From positions 5,143,178-5,207,177 of the forward strand of contig CM061069.1 of NCBI GenBank assembly GCA_030762895.1: DNA of 64,000 bases, written 5' to 3'. Position numbers and translations under genes: made by a program. This stretch comes from Sophora flavescens (lineage: Eukaryota; Streptophyta; Magnoliopsida; Fabales; Fabaceae). The notes below the pieces were generated by a model. The model was not told where the DNA came from. It was given only the letters and a program-made list of their open reading frames with translations, and did no database searches. Below are positions 10,385 to 20,465 of this stretch, one piece after another. The first letter of the stretch is position 1; every line of letters starts with the position of its first letter.

Positions 10385-11392
10385 TGGACCAAGGCATCAG
10401 ATACAGAGATCACACATTAGGGGCTACAACTCTAGGCTTAGATCTCTCTTCTTCTCATCTCTTCTCTTCTCTGATTTTTGTATTTTCATGCTATTTGTAA
10501 TCATGCTTGTCATCTCCATGGCAAGGCGTGAGTAGTAGCATAGTTTCTAGGGATTAGGGCTCTGCCCAAGTTTGTTTATGATGTAAATTTGATGTAAACA
10601 CTTTGTTAATTACGATTTGCTTTAGATCTGATTTCTAGTGTGTAAATTACTCATAAATTTCGGCAACCGTTATTTGTGTGAGATGTGTAAATTACTCATA
10701 AATTTCGGCAACCTAGCGGTGAACTTAGGATTTCTAGGGTGTTTCACTCGTAAAGCCCGGCAGCCACTGGTTTGTGAGATGTGGATGATCTAAGGAGGAA
10801 CCTAGCGGTGAACTTAGGTTATTTGCATGACTTAGACATTATAAGGAGGAACCTAGCGGTGAACTTAGGTGTCGGACCTATAGAAGTCAGACTTGGGACT
10901 GAAATCACGAGAGTTAGAAGCCGTCCCTCGAGGAGCAACGAGTTGTCACGAAACGCAAAGGGTCCAATCTGGGATCGACTACCACGAGAGTAGGGGTCGG
11001 GTCAATTGGGCACGGCTTTTGTAACCCGAGAGGGAGCTTAAGCTATCAGAGGATAAACTCTCCTTCAAGGCAATTTCGCTAATTAACAAGGGTAATCAAC
11101 TTCATAACGTAAACGATCTTGTGGTAACCTAAATCCCTAGGAACCCATTTAGATCTGAAAAATCAAAAAGATTTGTTTTCTGTTTTGTTTGATTCTGTTT
11201 TATCTCTTAAATTCAAATTCAAAAACCATTTCAAAAATATAAAAATCTTTTTAAACAGTCCAGATTTAATCGATTTGATAATTAGTTGCGATTCGAGAAC
11301 ACAGTCTCTGTGGGATCGATATCTTTTATTACTTGGCGACGATCCGGTACACTTGCCGGAATCGCACGTGCATTCGCACGTTATCAAGTTTT

Positions 11393-11410
11393 TGGCGCCG
11401 TTGCCGGGGA
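11393..11410 (+). promoter_or_regulatory. primer-binding site, inner element
   Basis: TGGCGCCGTTGCCGGGGA lies six bases after the 5' LTR end. The identical sequence lies after the outer element's 5' LTR. It is the characteristic PBS region of plant Athila/Tat-group gypsy elements. Confidence 0.85.
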
Positions 11411-11550
11411 CTGTGCCATTTCGAATTTCAATTCAAATTTTGAATTGATTTTTCTGGACCTTTTCTTTTTGTTTGATTTTTATTTCTGAAATATTAAAAA
11501 AAAGAAAAAAATTTCTTTTCCTTCTATTGTATCCATCTCTCTTGTGTTAT

Positions 11551-12508
11551 ATGCAAAGATCTCTAAGTCTTGGGAGCCTTAGTGAGATTGATCCGAAGAT
11601 CGAGAGGACCTTCCACAGACGTAGAAGACTACTAAGAGAGGAAGAAAGGTCGATTCCCGTTCCACTCATGGCGAATCAACCGGATACAAAACCTTTAAAG
11701 GACTACGCAGCCCCAAATGCGAGAGGCTTGCGAACTGGGATTGCAAGGCCAGAGATTGAGGCGGAGAACTACACCATACCGCCTATGCTAATCAACATGA
11801 TTAGGCAACATCAATTCGGAGGATTGCCTTCGGAGGACCCGACCGATCACATAGAGACATTTTTAGAGTTCACCGATGCAATCCGGATTCATGGAGCCTC
11901 AGTCGATGTTGTGCGTTTGAGACTGTTCCCCTCATCTCTCACTGGAAAGGCGAAGGCCCCGGCTTAAGCAAATCCCCACTAACACTTTGACCACTTGGGA
12001 CCAATTGGAGCGGGCGTTCTTGGAGAAATTCTTCCCTCCATCCAAGACGGCCTACATAAGAACCCAGATCACCGGCTTCTTCCGAAAGACGGAGAATCAT
12101 TATCGGAAGCTTGGGATCGATACAAGGGACTGCTTGAGTCGTGCCCACATCACGGACTCGAGAGGTGGTTAATAGTGCACACCTTCTATAATGGATTAGA
12201 CTACTCTTGAAGGTGTCACTAGATTCTGCAGCCGGTGGAGCGTTTATGAATAGGCCTCTCTCGAGGCATTCAACATCATCGAGAATGTCGCCACCAACTA
12301 CCACCAATGGGGATCCGAAAGAGGTAATAACCCGAACAAGATTTCGGGGGGTAAGTTTGAGGTAAATAGCACAGATCTTATTATGTCAAAGATAGACTCA
12401 CTTAATAAACGTTTTGATCGGCTGGAAAGAGCTAATGTGAGTGCATTAGGTGCTACTAACCTTGCTTGTGAGATTTGTGGAATGCAGGGACATGACATGA
12501 TGGGATGC
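11551..12508 (+). pseudogene. gypsy gag, frameshifted
   Basis: Start MQRSLSLGSLSEID at 11551. Gag domain: GGLPSEDPTDHIETFLEFTD and LRLFPSSLTGKAKA, then TAA near 11964-11966. The homology continues in other frames as TTWDQLERAFLEKFFPPSK (11987 on), GESLSEAWDRYKGLLESCP (about 12100) and FYNGLDYS. A CX2CX4HX4C zinc knuckle, CEICGMQGHDMMGC, is at 12467-12508. At least three frame changes separate these parts, so capsid protein cannot be made in one piece. The pattern is that of the Athila/Tat gag family. Confidence 0.85.
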
Positions 12509-13866
12509 CCACATGGATCCCGGCGCCGGGTGAGCAAGTGAACTCTTGTAACAACTACTATGATACGAACCCGAAGCTGCCCAACTATGCTCCCCCAAAT
12601 CCCTACAACCAAAGAAGGAACAACCCTTACCTCTCCTACGGCAACTACAGCAACACGCTCAACCATGAGTTCCAAGAGGGTCAAGGTAATAAGAAAGTAG
12701 CACCGGGGTACCCTCAGGTACAAAGATCTAAACTCGAGACTTTATTTGAAAGTTTTGTCGAAACTCAGACAAAACAGAATGAGGAGTTTAGACAACAAGG
12801 AAGGGAAGTGAGTGAGGCAATAAAGGATCTAGCATCTAAGGTAGACAACTTAGCAACTCATAACAAGATGCTAGAAAACCAGATTGCCCAACAAGCCAGT
12901 ACGTACTCGAGACCTAAGGGTGCATTCCCGGGGCAACCCGAAGCAAATCCCAATGAGCATTGCAATGTCATACACTTGAGGGATGATAAGCTTGGGGTGG
13001 GGGAAACTGAAATGGAGGTGGAACCGGAGGAAGACATGAGCGAAAAAGAAGAGCCAGAACCGAAATATGTCCCTCCACCACCGTACCAACCCCCGATACC
13101 TTTCCCACAAAGGTTGGTTAGGAAAAAGCAAGTAGATGTAGAAACTAAAATGCCTACTAAACTGAAAGATCCAGGTAGTTTCTCCATCGCTTGCTCGATT
13201 GAACAAGTGCACATTGACCAAGCCTTATGTGACTTAGGGGCTAGTGCGAGCTTGATGCCCCTTACTATCATGGAAAGGTTGGAAGGTAAAGAGTTGAGAC
13301 CGTTCAAATTCTCCTTACAATTTGCGGACGGCTCAACTAGGACTCCTCTAGGCATACTAGAGAATGTCCCTGTGAAGGTAGGGAAATTCTTCATCCCTAC
13401 CGACTTCCTGGTATTAGACATGAAAGGGAATTCTGAATTCCCCATTATTTTAGGAAGGCCATTCTTGGCAACTGCTGGAGCAGAAATAGACGTAAGGAAT
13501 GGGAAGCTCTCTCTAACTGTAGAGGAAGGTAGGATCGATTTTCAATTGACTAACTCTGATAACAACCTTCCTTTTGAGAGCCATGTGTGCAGAATTGATA
13601 CAACGTCTCCAGTGGTAAAAGAAGAACTGTACATGGAAGCAACTCCGAAGGTATGCATGGCTAATGATGCACTCAGCAGTGATGGAATTGGAGTTGCTGT
13701 CCATACTGAAATAAAACTTCCGCCGGGAGGAAGGAAGGCTAGGAAGCTCCGAGAGAAAAGAGCGAAGCGGAAGCATTATTGGCCGTATGAGCAGAAACGG
13801 CTATTTGAAGGAGCTCCATGGAAGAGAAGTTTGCCTGCACTTCTACGCCCAGCCGACCCCGGTTGA
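12505..13866 (+). CDS. gypsy gag C-terminus plus aspartic protease domain
   Basis: An open 453-codon frame. Residues 1-75 are the gag tail (NYAPPNPYNQRRNNPYLSYG), residues 80-120 a helical, glutamine-rich stretch, and 140-205 an acidic/proline-rich linker. From about residue 220 comes a retropepsin-like domain: LCDLGASASLMPLTIMERL with the DLGA active site at 13231, FADGSTRTPLG, and the flap/C-terminal ILGRPFLATAGAEIDV. DLGA instead of DTGA or DSGA is normal in plant Athila-type proteases. The end is basic and stops at 13864-13866. The frame's ATG lies inside the zinc knuckle in another frame, so the natural start was in the upstream gag. Confidence 0.8.
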   Translation: MPTWIPAPGEQVNSCNNYYDTNPKLPNYAPPNPYNQRRNNPYLSYGNYSNTLNHEFQEGQGNKKVAPGYPQVQRSKLETLFESFVETQTKQNEEFRQQGREVSEAIKDLASKVDNLATHNKMLENQIAQQASTYSRPKGAFPGQPEANPNEHCNVIHLRDDKLGVGETEMEVEPEEDMSEKEEPEPKYVPPPPYQPPIPFPQRLVRKKQVDVETKMPTKLKDPGSFSIACSIEQVHIDQALCDLGASASLMPLTIMERLEGKELRPFKFSLQFADGSTRTPLGILENVPVKVGKFFIPTDFLVLDMKGNSEFPIILGRPFLATAGAEIDVRNGKLSLTVEEGRIDFQLTNSDNNLPFESHVCRIDTTSPVVKEELYMEATPKVCMANDALSSDGIGVAVHTEIKLPPGGRKARKLREKRAKRKHYWPYEQKRLFEGAPWKRSLPALLRPADPG

Positions 13867-15690
13867 CTGAAGGAAGTTTGGTCAAGCTTAAGACCATAAA
13901 TAAGCGCTTCTTGGGAGGCAACCCAAGTTTTCTTCCCTTTTTCCTTTTGTTTTTGCATTCACCTCTTGAATAATTTGAGAAGATCAAAAGGCAAAAATAT
14001 CATTAATAGGTTTGTCTAGTGTTTTCAGGATGAGAAAGAGAAGAAGAGCATAAAAAAGATAAAGTCAGAGGCCATCACGCCCTGGCCGTGATAGTGGTCA
14101 CGGCCGTGATGAACTAAACAAGAGCACAGAAAGGATCACGGCCTAGCCGTGACAACCATCACGGGCGTGATGAGTAGGATGCCAAGGTCAGAGAGCATCA
14201 CGGCCTAGCCGTGATGTAGATCACGGCCGTGACAGGGCAACTCCTGAGGATCAGAAACGATCACGGCCTAGCCGTGATGAGCCTCACGGCCGTGATAAAA
14301 TTTCTACCCAAGTTTTGACTGGAATGTGAAGCCAACACCCGCTACCGACTCGGTAAGTTGTTCCATTTTTCTCCTCTCTCCGACTTGATTATTTACATTG
14401 GAAACAATGTAAGTAATCAAGCTTGGGGTGGTTTGTGTTTATTTTTGCATTTGCATTGTTGCATTCATATTGCATTCACATAGGCATAGATTGGTATGAT
14501 CACATTCTTTAGATTGCCCCTCACTTAGAACATGCATCCGATTGTGAGAACTTGGAGCCAAATGAATTGAGATAGTGAATTTTGAACCCAATTTTTCATT
14601 ATTCTTGTGATATGGCTAAAAATAAAAATTCGTGAGATAATCATTTGATAGTTGATAATTAGCATGTGGTTCCTTAAACTTGCGTTCCTCACTGATTTAT
14701 GAAGTACTAAATGTAAGATTTTGAGCCAAAAGGGGTATTCACTAAATCTACCCCATTTCTTGTGCAAGAGTGATTTAATTCCTCATGGACTGTATTTTCT
14801 AGAACTTGACTTGAAACCATTTCAAAACTTAAAAATTTCTGAAAACATTTTTGGAAATGATTGAGGCATTAGGTATTTTTCTGGCCTCCCGAGCTTTGAA
14901 TGATAAATGCTACCCCTTAGTTGCCCAATTTTGAGCCTAAAGAAAAAAATACTTTTCTTGGTACCATGAATTAATTTGATAAATAATGCTTGGTATGGCA
15001 CCTTTAAAGTATTACAATAAGGGTAATTGGTAGTTGGAAAAAGAATGGGATGAAAATATTTCTCTTGAGCTATAAATCTCCCCTTCTCCAAACAAATAAA
15101 AAATGAAATGAACAGAAAAAAATGGAGAAGGGGATGACAAAGAAAGTGAGAAATGAAAAGAAAAAGAAAAAAAAAATTTAAATGAAGGAAGAAAGGTGGA
15201 AAAGTAAACCAAAGCCCAAAAAGGGATATTTTAGAAGGTGTCATGCTTTGTAATGTTTGATAATCTGTCTAGCCTTCTTGAAATTCCCTTTCCTTGATTT
15301 TCCCACCTTACAATAAATCTCATGGCCACATTACAACCAAAGGAAAAGACCTCTTGATTCTTAAGTGTTTTCTTAAATAAAGTAGAGATTTGGTTAATAG
15401 TCAAGCCTATGGTAAAATACTTTACTTGAGGAAATGGAGTGAATTGTCATAAACCCTAAAACACTTGAGTGAGGTGAGATGAGTGCCCAAATCAGTGAGG
15501 ACATGAACTTGAAAAAAACCTAAGCTTCTAATTGGACTTGAACTTGATTATCTCTTGAGTGCTTATTAAAAATGCCTATTACTTGGATTAGCTTCTAGGG
15601 TTCTTAGTTCACTATCCATGCTTTGATTGATTTATCTTATGGCCTGAGTAATTGTTTGAGGACAAGCAAAGTTTTAAGCTTGGGGTGATT
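13867..15690 (+). other. inner element 3' non-coding region
   Basis: 1.8 kb between the protease ORF and the 3' LTR, where pol would lie in an autonomous element. It holds a dyad array at 14075-14300, a copy of GCTTGGGGTGGTTTG at 14420, an A-rich purine patch at 15085-15190 and the final GCTTGGGGTGATT tract at 15678-15690. There is no trace of RT or integrase. Confidence 0.75.
14075..14300 (+). repeat. internal dyad array
   Basis: Eight or so CACGGCC/GGCCGTG-type near-palindromes with TA, TG or no central bases, the same motif as in the LTRs but outside them. Intervening sequence is unrelated to that in the LTRs. Confidence 0.8.
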
Positions 15691-17280
15691 TGATGAGTGT
15701 GATTCCACATCATCTTTGTCTATCATTTTGCATGCATTTTCATGTAGTTTAGGCATTTTTAATTAGATTTTAGGTTAATTTTCCTTTGGAACGGGTAAGG
15801 CGGTTTTCGTGTGTTGTTTTGCAGATATAAAGGGTAAATTGCTCAAGATCAACCATGATGAAGTTTGGATGAAGATGGAGCTTTAAAACTGAAGAAAATG
15901 AGCCAAACAGAGCCCATCACGGCCTAGCCGTGATGCCCATCACGGCCATGATCGAGCAAAACTGAAAAAGAAGAAAGGCTGAAGTCGAGAGTCGTCACTA
16001 CTGGCCGTGATAGCCATCACGGCCGTGACCCAAAACCACCAAAAGTCAGAGCACATCACGGCCCAGCCGTGAAATTCTTCACGGCCATGAAGCAGAGGGC
16101 TCGCGTCGCGAGACATATCTCGCGTCGCGAGAAATTGAAATTTGCAAAGCAGCCAGAGGCAGAGACCGTCACGGCCTGGCCGTGATGGCCATCACGGCCG
16201 TGACGCGCATTACTTGGACCTGAAGAAACCGAAATAGATCAGATTTTGAGTTGGTTTGGGACTCTAACTTCCCCATTTCTATAAATATGGACCAAGGCAT
16301 CAGATACAGAGATCACACATTAGGGGCTACTACTCTAGGCTTAGATCTCTCTTCTTCTCATCTCTTCTCTTCTCTGATTTTTGTATTTTCATGCTATTTG
16401 TAATCATGCTTGTCATCTCCATGGCAAGGCGTGAGTAGTAGCATAGTTTCTAGGGATTAGGGCTCTGCCCAAGTTTGTTTATGATGTAAATTTGATGTAA
16501 ACACTTTGTTAATTACGATTTGCTTTAGATCTGATTTCTAGTGTGTAAATTACTCATAAATTTCGGCAACCGTTATTTGCGTGACATAGACGTTCTAAGG
16601 AGGAACCTAGCGGTGAACTTAGGATTTCTAGGGTGTTTCACTCGTAAAGCCCGGCAGCCACTGGTTTGTGAGATGTGGATGATCTAAGGAGGAACCTAGC
16701 GGTGAACTTAGGTTATTTGCATGACTTAGACATTATAAGGAGGAACCTAGCGGTGAACTTAGGTGTCGGACCTATAGAAGTCAGACTTGGGACTGAAATC
16801 ACGAGAGTTAGAAGCCGTCCCTCGAGGAGCAACGAGTTGTCACGAAACGCAAAGGGTCCAATCTGGGATCGACTACCACGAGAGTAGGGGTCGGGTCAAT
16901 TGGGCACGGCTTTTGTAACCCGAGAGGGAGCTTAAGCTATCAGAGGATAAACTCGCCTTCAAGGCAATTTCGCTAATTAACAAGGGTAATCAACTTCATA
17001 ACGTAAACGATCTTGTGGTAACCTAAATCCCTAGGAACCCATTTAGATCTGAAAAATCAAAAAGATTTGTTTTCTGTTTTGTTTGATTCTGTTTTATCTC
17101 TTAAATTCAAATTCAAAAACCATTTCAAAAATATAAAAATCTTTTTAAACAGTCCAGATTTAATCGATTTGATAATTAGTTGCGATTCGAGAACACAGTC
17201 TCTGTGGGATCGATATCTTTTATTACTTGGCGACGATCCGGTACACTTGCCGGAATCGCACGTGCATTCGCACGTTATCA
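15691..17280 (+). repeat. inner element 3' LTR (1590 bp)
   Basis: Direct repeat of 9773-11386, differing by a few small indels in the dyad array (around 15930-15990) and by a replaced patch near 16580-16610. Ends ACGTTATCA, followed by GTTTT. Confidence 0.93.
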
Positions 17281-17285
17281 GTTTT

Positions 17286-17837
17286 GTAATTCCAGTTTTG
17301 TTTGCTTTTCTCTTTTCAATGCTATGCTATATATTTCTGTTTGCTTAATTCAGGAGTGTATAGTGTTGTGTTGATTTATTTCGGTGATGTTATGTTCCTA
17401 TATTTAATCGCGTTTTCTTAATTCGCGTGTGTTCGTTCATGTTCGTTTAGTTCATGAGGGCTTAACCCCGTTTGTTTAATTCGGGAATAGGAACATATAT
17501 CTGTAGTAGCGATTTCGTTTGTTAATTGTTGCTACAACCGAAAGGGGATTAGAATATGCTTAGGGCTCGGATTTACATGAACCGATGATAGTGGGAAACC
17601 GAGAACAGTAGGTTAATCGTCTTTAACTTATTTGTCATTTGAACTGCTTTGTTTTCATTGCTCTGTTTATGCTTTGTCTTCTTTGTTTAATTCAAATCCA
17701 ACACCCCCCCAAAAATCTGATTTTGTGTTAATAACAACAATCTAAGAGTCCTTGTGAGACGATATCCGAGTTGTCGCTCCCTAAACTACATTTTTACAAA
17801 CCGCTCGCTTTTTGGCGCGTGCGCGACAGCGCGTTCA
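17286..17837 (+). repeat. outer element 5' LTR, second part
   Basis: Continues the outer LTR after the inner insertion and matches 21118-21677 of the 3' LTR. It contains a run of about eight C near 17703; the 3' LTR has about 18 C at the same spot. Confidence 0.9.
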
Positions 17838-17842
17838 AAAAT

Positions 17843-17860
17843 TGGCGCCGTTGCCGGGGA
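17843..17860 (+). promoter_or_regulatory. primer-binding site, outer element
   Basis: TGGCGCCGTTGCCGGGGA five bases after the LTR end, identical to the inner element's site. Confidence 0.85.
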
Positions 17861-17923
17861 CTCTTGTTGTTATTAATAGAAAATTAAATTAAAAAAAAAA
17901 CATTTTGCTGAATTTGTCTGATT

Positions 17924-18469
17924 ATGAATCTTAGTACTGCTATGGATAATCTCCTATTTGGTGATATGCCTAATGTTGATTATAAGCCACCACCATGCAT
18001 ATATTATCCTGATTTTAGTAAACCACCACCACGCACAAATTATCCTAATTTTGATGGAAGTTATGAGTTTAGCAGTGGTTTTGACATGATTGGTGTGAAT
18101 GAGGTCCATAGCTCTTCTTCTATCCAGGCCCTTGAGAATAGAATGGATAGGCTCACTTATTTGAAGCAATTGTTTTAGCAGACAAGGTTTTGTGGCATGT
18201 GCGGCTCGCCTGAGCACCTGTTTGAGGCATGCCCCATTCTGACAAAAGATACTGATTTGCCTCGATGCTATGCAATCCATCCTTACAATCAAGGCAAAAA
18301 GCTTGAGGATAATGAAGAACCTTTGGAAGTAGATGCATGTGTTGAAAGTGATGGGGTGGATGAACTTTGTGCTGAATCTCCAGACATTCGAGCCTTTTCT
18401 GATTCTGATTTTCCAATTGTTTCTGGCTTTGATGATATTTATACATGTCTTGATTGTCATCGACACTAA
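17924..18469 (+). pseudogene. outer element short gag-like ORF with zinc knuckle
   Basis: One frame interrupted by TAG at 18176-18178. The first part has proline/tyrosine repeats (PPPCIYYPDFSKPPPRTNYP) and ends in a short helix-like NRMDRLTYLKQLF. The second part carries CGMCGSPEHLFEACP, a CX2CX4HX4C zinc knuckle at 18191-18232, and an acidic tail to TAA at 18467-18469. The main gag capsid domain seen in the inner element is missing, so this is an internally deleted gag. Confidence 0.7.
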
Positions 18470-18526
18470 CCCTTGTCTTTGTTTGTACCGAGTTTCTTGA
18501 TTCAACTTTGCGGGGTGATAGTGTGA

Positions 18527-19135
18527 GTGAAGTCATGCTGCTTCACCGAAGTTCTTGACATCATGGCTACTCCAAATGTACCATCCATTGAGCAGCCACC
18601 CTCCTTAGAGATCAAACCACTTCCAGGGAATTTGAAGTATGCTTACTTGGAGAGTAATGAAGAACGTGCAGAAGATGAAGCAACACCAGAGACCCCAGCT
18701 ACCTATTTGTCACCTCCCCTTTTGGAACAACCGGGAATGGAGTTCAAGCCTCTGGATTTTGCACCATGGCCAGCCCACGAGGTTGAACCCCGATTTTATT
18801 GGGAGGACTTTATTGAGAAAGAGGTCAACCTTGACCCAAGAGGGAGTGAGAAGTCCGCCGCACTTGGCGGAGTTAACATGATTGTCAGGCACCCACCTCC
18901 ATATCAAGGCTGCAAGTTAGGGGACCATGGAACAAGCTTCAGTCCCTTGTCTATCACGTGGGCATTATGCTGCATGCCATGGGATCCGGGAGGATCATAC
19001 TGTACTTTGAGCATTCCGTGGCCAGTGTATCACAGACAGTGGGATCCTGGTGGAACCAACCCCAATGAGTTTTCTCTAAACCTTTTCCTTTTAATTATGC
19101 TGCTTTATTTTGTTTTGTTTTCTTTTAGCTCCTGA
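18527..19135 (+). CDS. outer element pol-leader remnant ORF
   Basis: A 202-codon frame. PSLEIKPLPGNLKYAYLES near the start (after MATPNVPS) matches the short conserved segment that precedes RT in Athila-like pol proteins. What follows (EFKPLDFAPWPAHEVEPRFYWEDF and a region with two MPWDPGG/QWDPGGT-like repeats) is not RT. The frame ends in a hydrophobic stretch, FLLIMLLYFVLFSFSS. It is most likely a deletion remnant that happens to stay open. Whether it is translated is unknown. Confidence 0.55.
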   Translation: MKSCCFTEVLDIMATPNVPSIEQPPSLEIKPLPGNLKYAYLESNEERAEDEATPETPATYLSPPLLEQPGMEFKPLDFAPWPAHEVEPRFYWEDFIEKEVNLDPRGSEKSAALGGVNMIVRHPPPYQGCKLGDHGTSFSPLSITWALCCMPWDPGGSYCTLSIPWPVYHRQWDPGGTNPNEFSLNLFLLIMLLYFVLFSFSS

Positions 19136-20465
19136 ATAATTTGAGAAGATCAGGAGTATTTGTGTGTTGAGTCTTGTGTCGGCAAGCTTGATTGGAATTT
19201 GATTGAATTTGCATAGATGGATTGCATGTTATGTGTTTGCTGATTTCCCCTAGGTTTTGAAATTGAAAATTGATCCCCGTGTGAAATTGAAAATAGAACT
19301 TTGAGATCTTTTGTTGTGATAGCATGATTTATGATAAGTTTGGGGTGATGGGAAGCACACACTAGGGATAGAATCTCTGTCAAACAATTTGCAAAAATGT
19401 CCAGGTGAGGATTTGAGCCTCCAACATGTTTTTAACTGTGTGAATCACTTTCAAATTGCACTTTCCCGAATTTGCTTGAATCTCTTCATGGTTTGCATGT
19501 TTATGTGCTTGCTTCAAATGATTTAGGCATTTTCTTTGTAAATAACCACTTAGCCTAAAAATAACAATTCCTAATGCATGTTTCCTAGTTAGCCCCTTTG
19601 AGCCTAATTAGCCTGTTAATTCTTGATAACCTGATGTTATGAGCCAAAAATCTGAAAAACCATGTTAACCCGATCTTAGGATTAGGAGAGCATGGAAACT
19701 TAGCAAAGAGAATGGTTGCAAGAAACTAAGTTTGGGTTGGCTACAAGGATGTGACATGTCATTCTGGATTGAGAAAAAGAAAAAAATATAATAAAAAGGT
19801 TGGAGCCAAGAAAAGAAAAGCAGAAAAAAAAAACGAAAAAAAAAATGTCAAAAAGGCTATTTGAATAAAAAGGCTGTAGTCACCCAAGTAAAAAGAAAAA
19901 TGAAAAAAGGAACTCGAGTGGAAATTCAAAGTGTAAAAAGTTTCATGCTCTCTTAGTTCCTAGGGACCTAAGCCTAATACCCTTGAATATCCTACCCTTA
20001 GCCAGGCCCCATTACAACCATAAAAGACCTTTTGATGTTGCATGCATGTTTTCTGTGGGAATCATTTGGATATGAAAATCAAATTCATGGGAAGTGTTCT
20101 TAAAAGTGAAATTGAGTGAAATGTTGTTAGCCTGACAAAAACTGAGTGATTGAGTGAAACACTAAACTCCCTGGTGAGGAAGGCAGTTGTTTGAATTTGG
20201 TGATCTCCCTCTTGTGTGTAACTTGGATCCCTTGCTTAGATTAATGATTGTTTGAATGATGAAATTCTCAAATGTTCAAAGTAAATGCAAGTGGGGATTG
20301 CTGTGTTTGAAAGGGGGAAACATTGGAAGAAAACTGTTTTGATGAATTGCTTGAAATTTGTGCGAAATTGATTAAATCTTTTAAGCTTGCCATGTCTTGA
20401 GTCTTTTTTGAGTTTTTGAGTTTTAGTTTGCTTGGGGACAAGCAAAGTTTAAGTTTGGGGTATTT
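19136..20465 (+). other. outer element 3' non-coding region
   Basis: 1.3 kb without coding potential. It has two AGTTTGGGG tracts (19337 and 20450), the second just before the 3' LTR and likely the functional PPT, and an A-rich purine region at 19775-19910. Confidence 0.7.

Larger units (their letters stand above)
9773..11386 (+). repeat. inner element 5' LTR (1614 bp)
   Basis: Direct repeat of 15691-17280. Carries a run of dyads of the type ATCACGGCC-centre-GGCCGTGAT (9995-10310), a TCTCGCGTCGCGAGA dyad pair (10195-10230), a TATA box at 10377 and three copies of CCTAGCGGTGAACTTAGG (10709-10875). Confidence 0.93.
9773..17280 (+). mobile_element. inner Athila-like gypsy element, gag-protease only
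   Basis: A complete 7.5 kb element with LTRs 9773-11386 and 15691-17280, both TGATGAGTG to ACGTTATCA. It sits in the 5' LTR of the outer element. Flanking five bases are GTTCT (9768-9772) and GTTTT (17281-17285), a target duplication with one change. It has a PBS, a gag-protease coding region and a GCTTGGGGTGATT tract before the 3' LTR, but no RT, RNase H or integrase. The LTRs are very similar, so it is young compared with its host element. Confidence 0.93.

Noticed and set aside
10781..10993. 70-codon ORF repeated identically at 16675-16887
   Set aside because: It lies in both LTRs of the inner element and consists of the CCTAGCGGTGAACTTAGG repeats. Identity reflects LTR duplication, not a gene.
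11163..11448. Overlapping ORFs on both strands at the 5' LTR end
   Set aside because: They span the LTR/PBS junction. Low-complexity composition and presence in both LTRs argue against coding.
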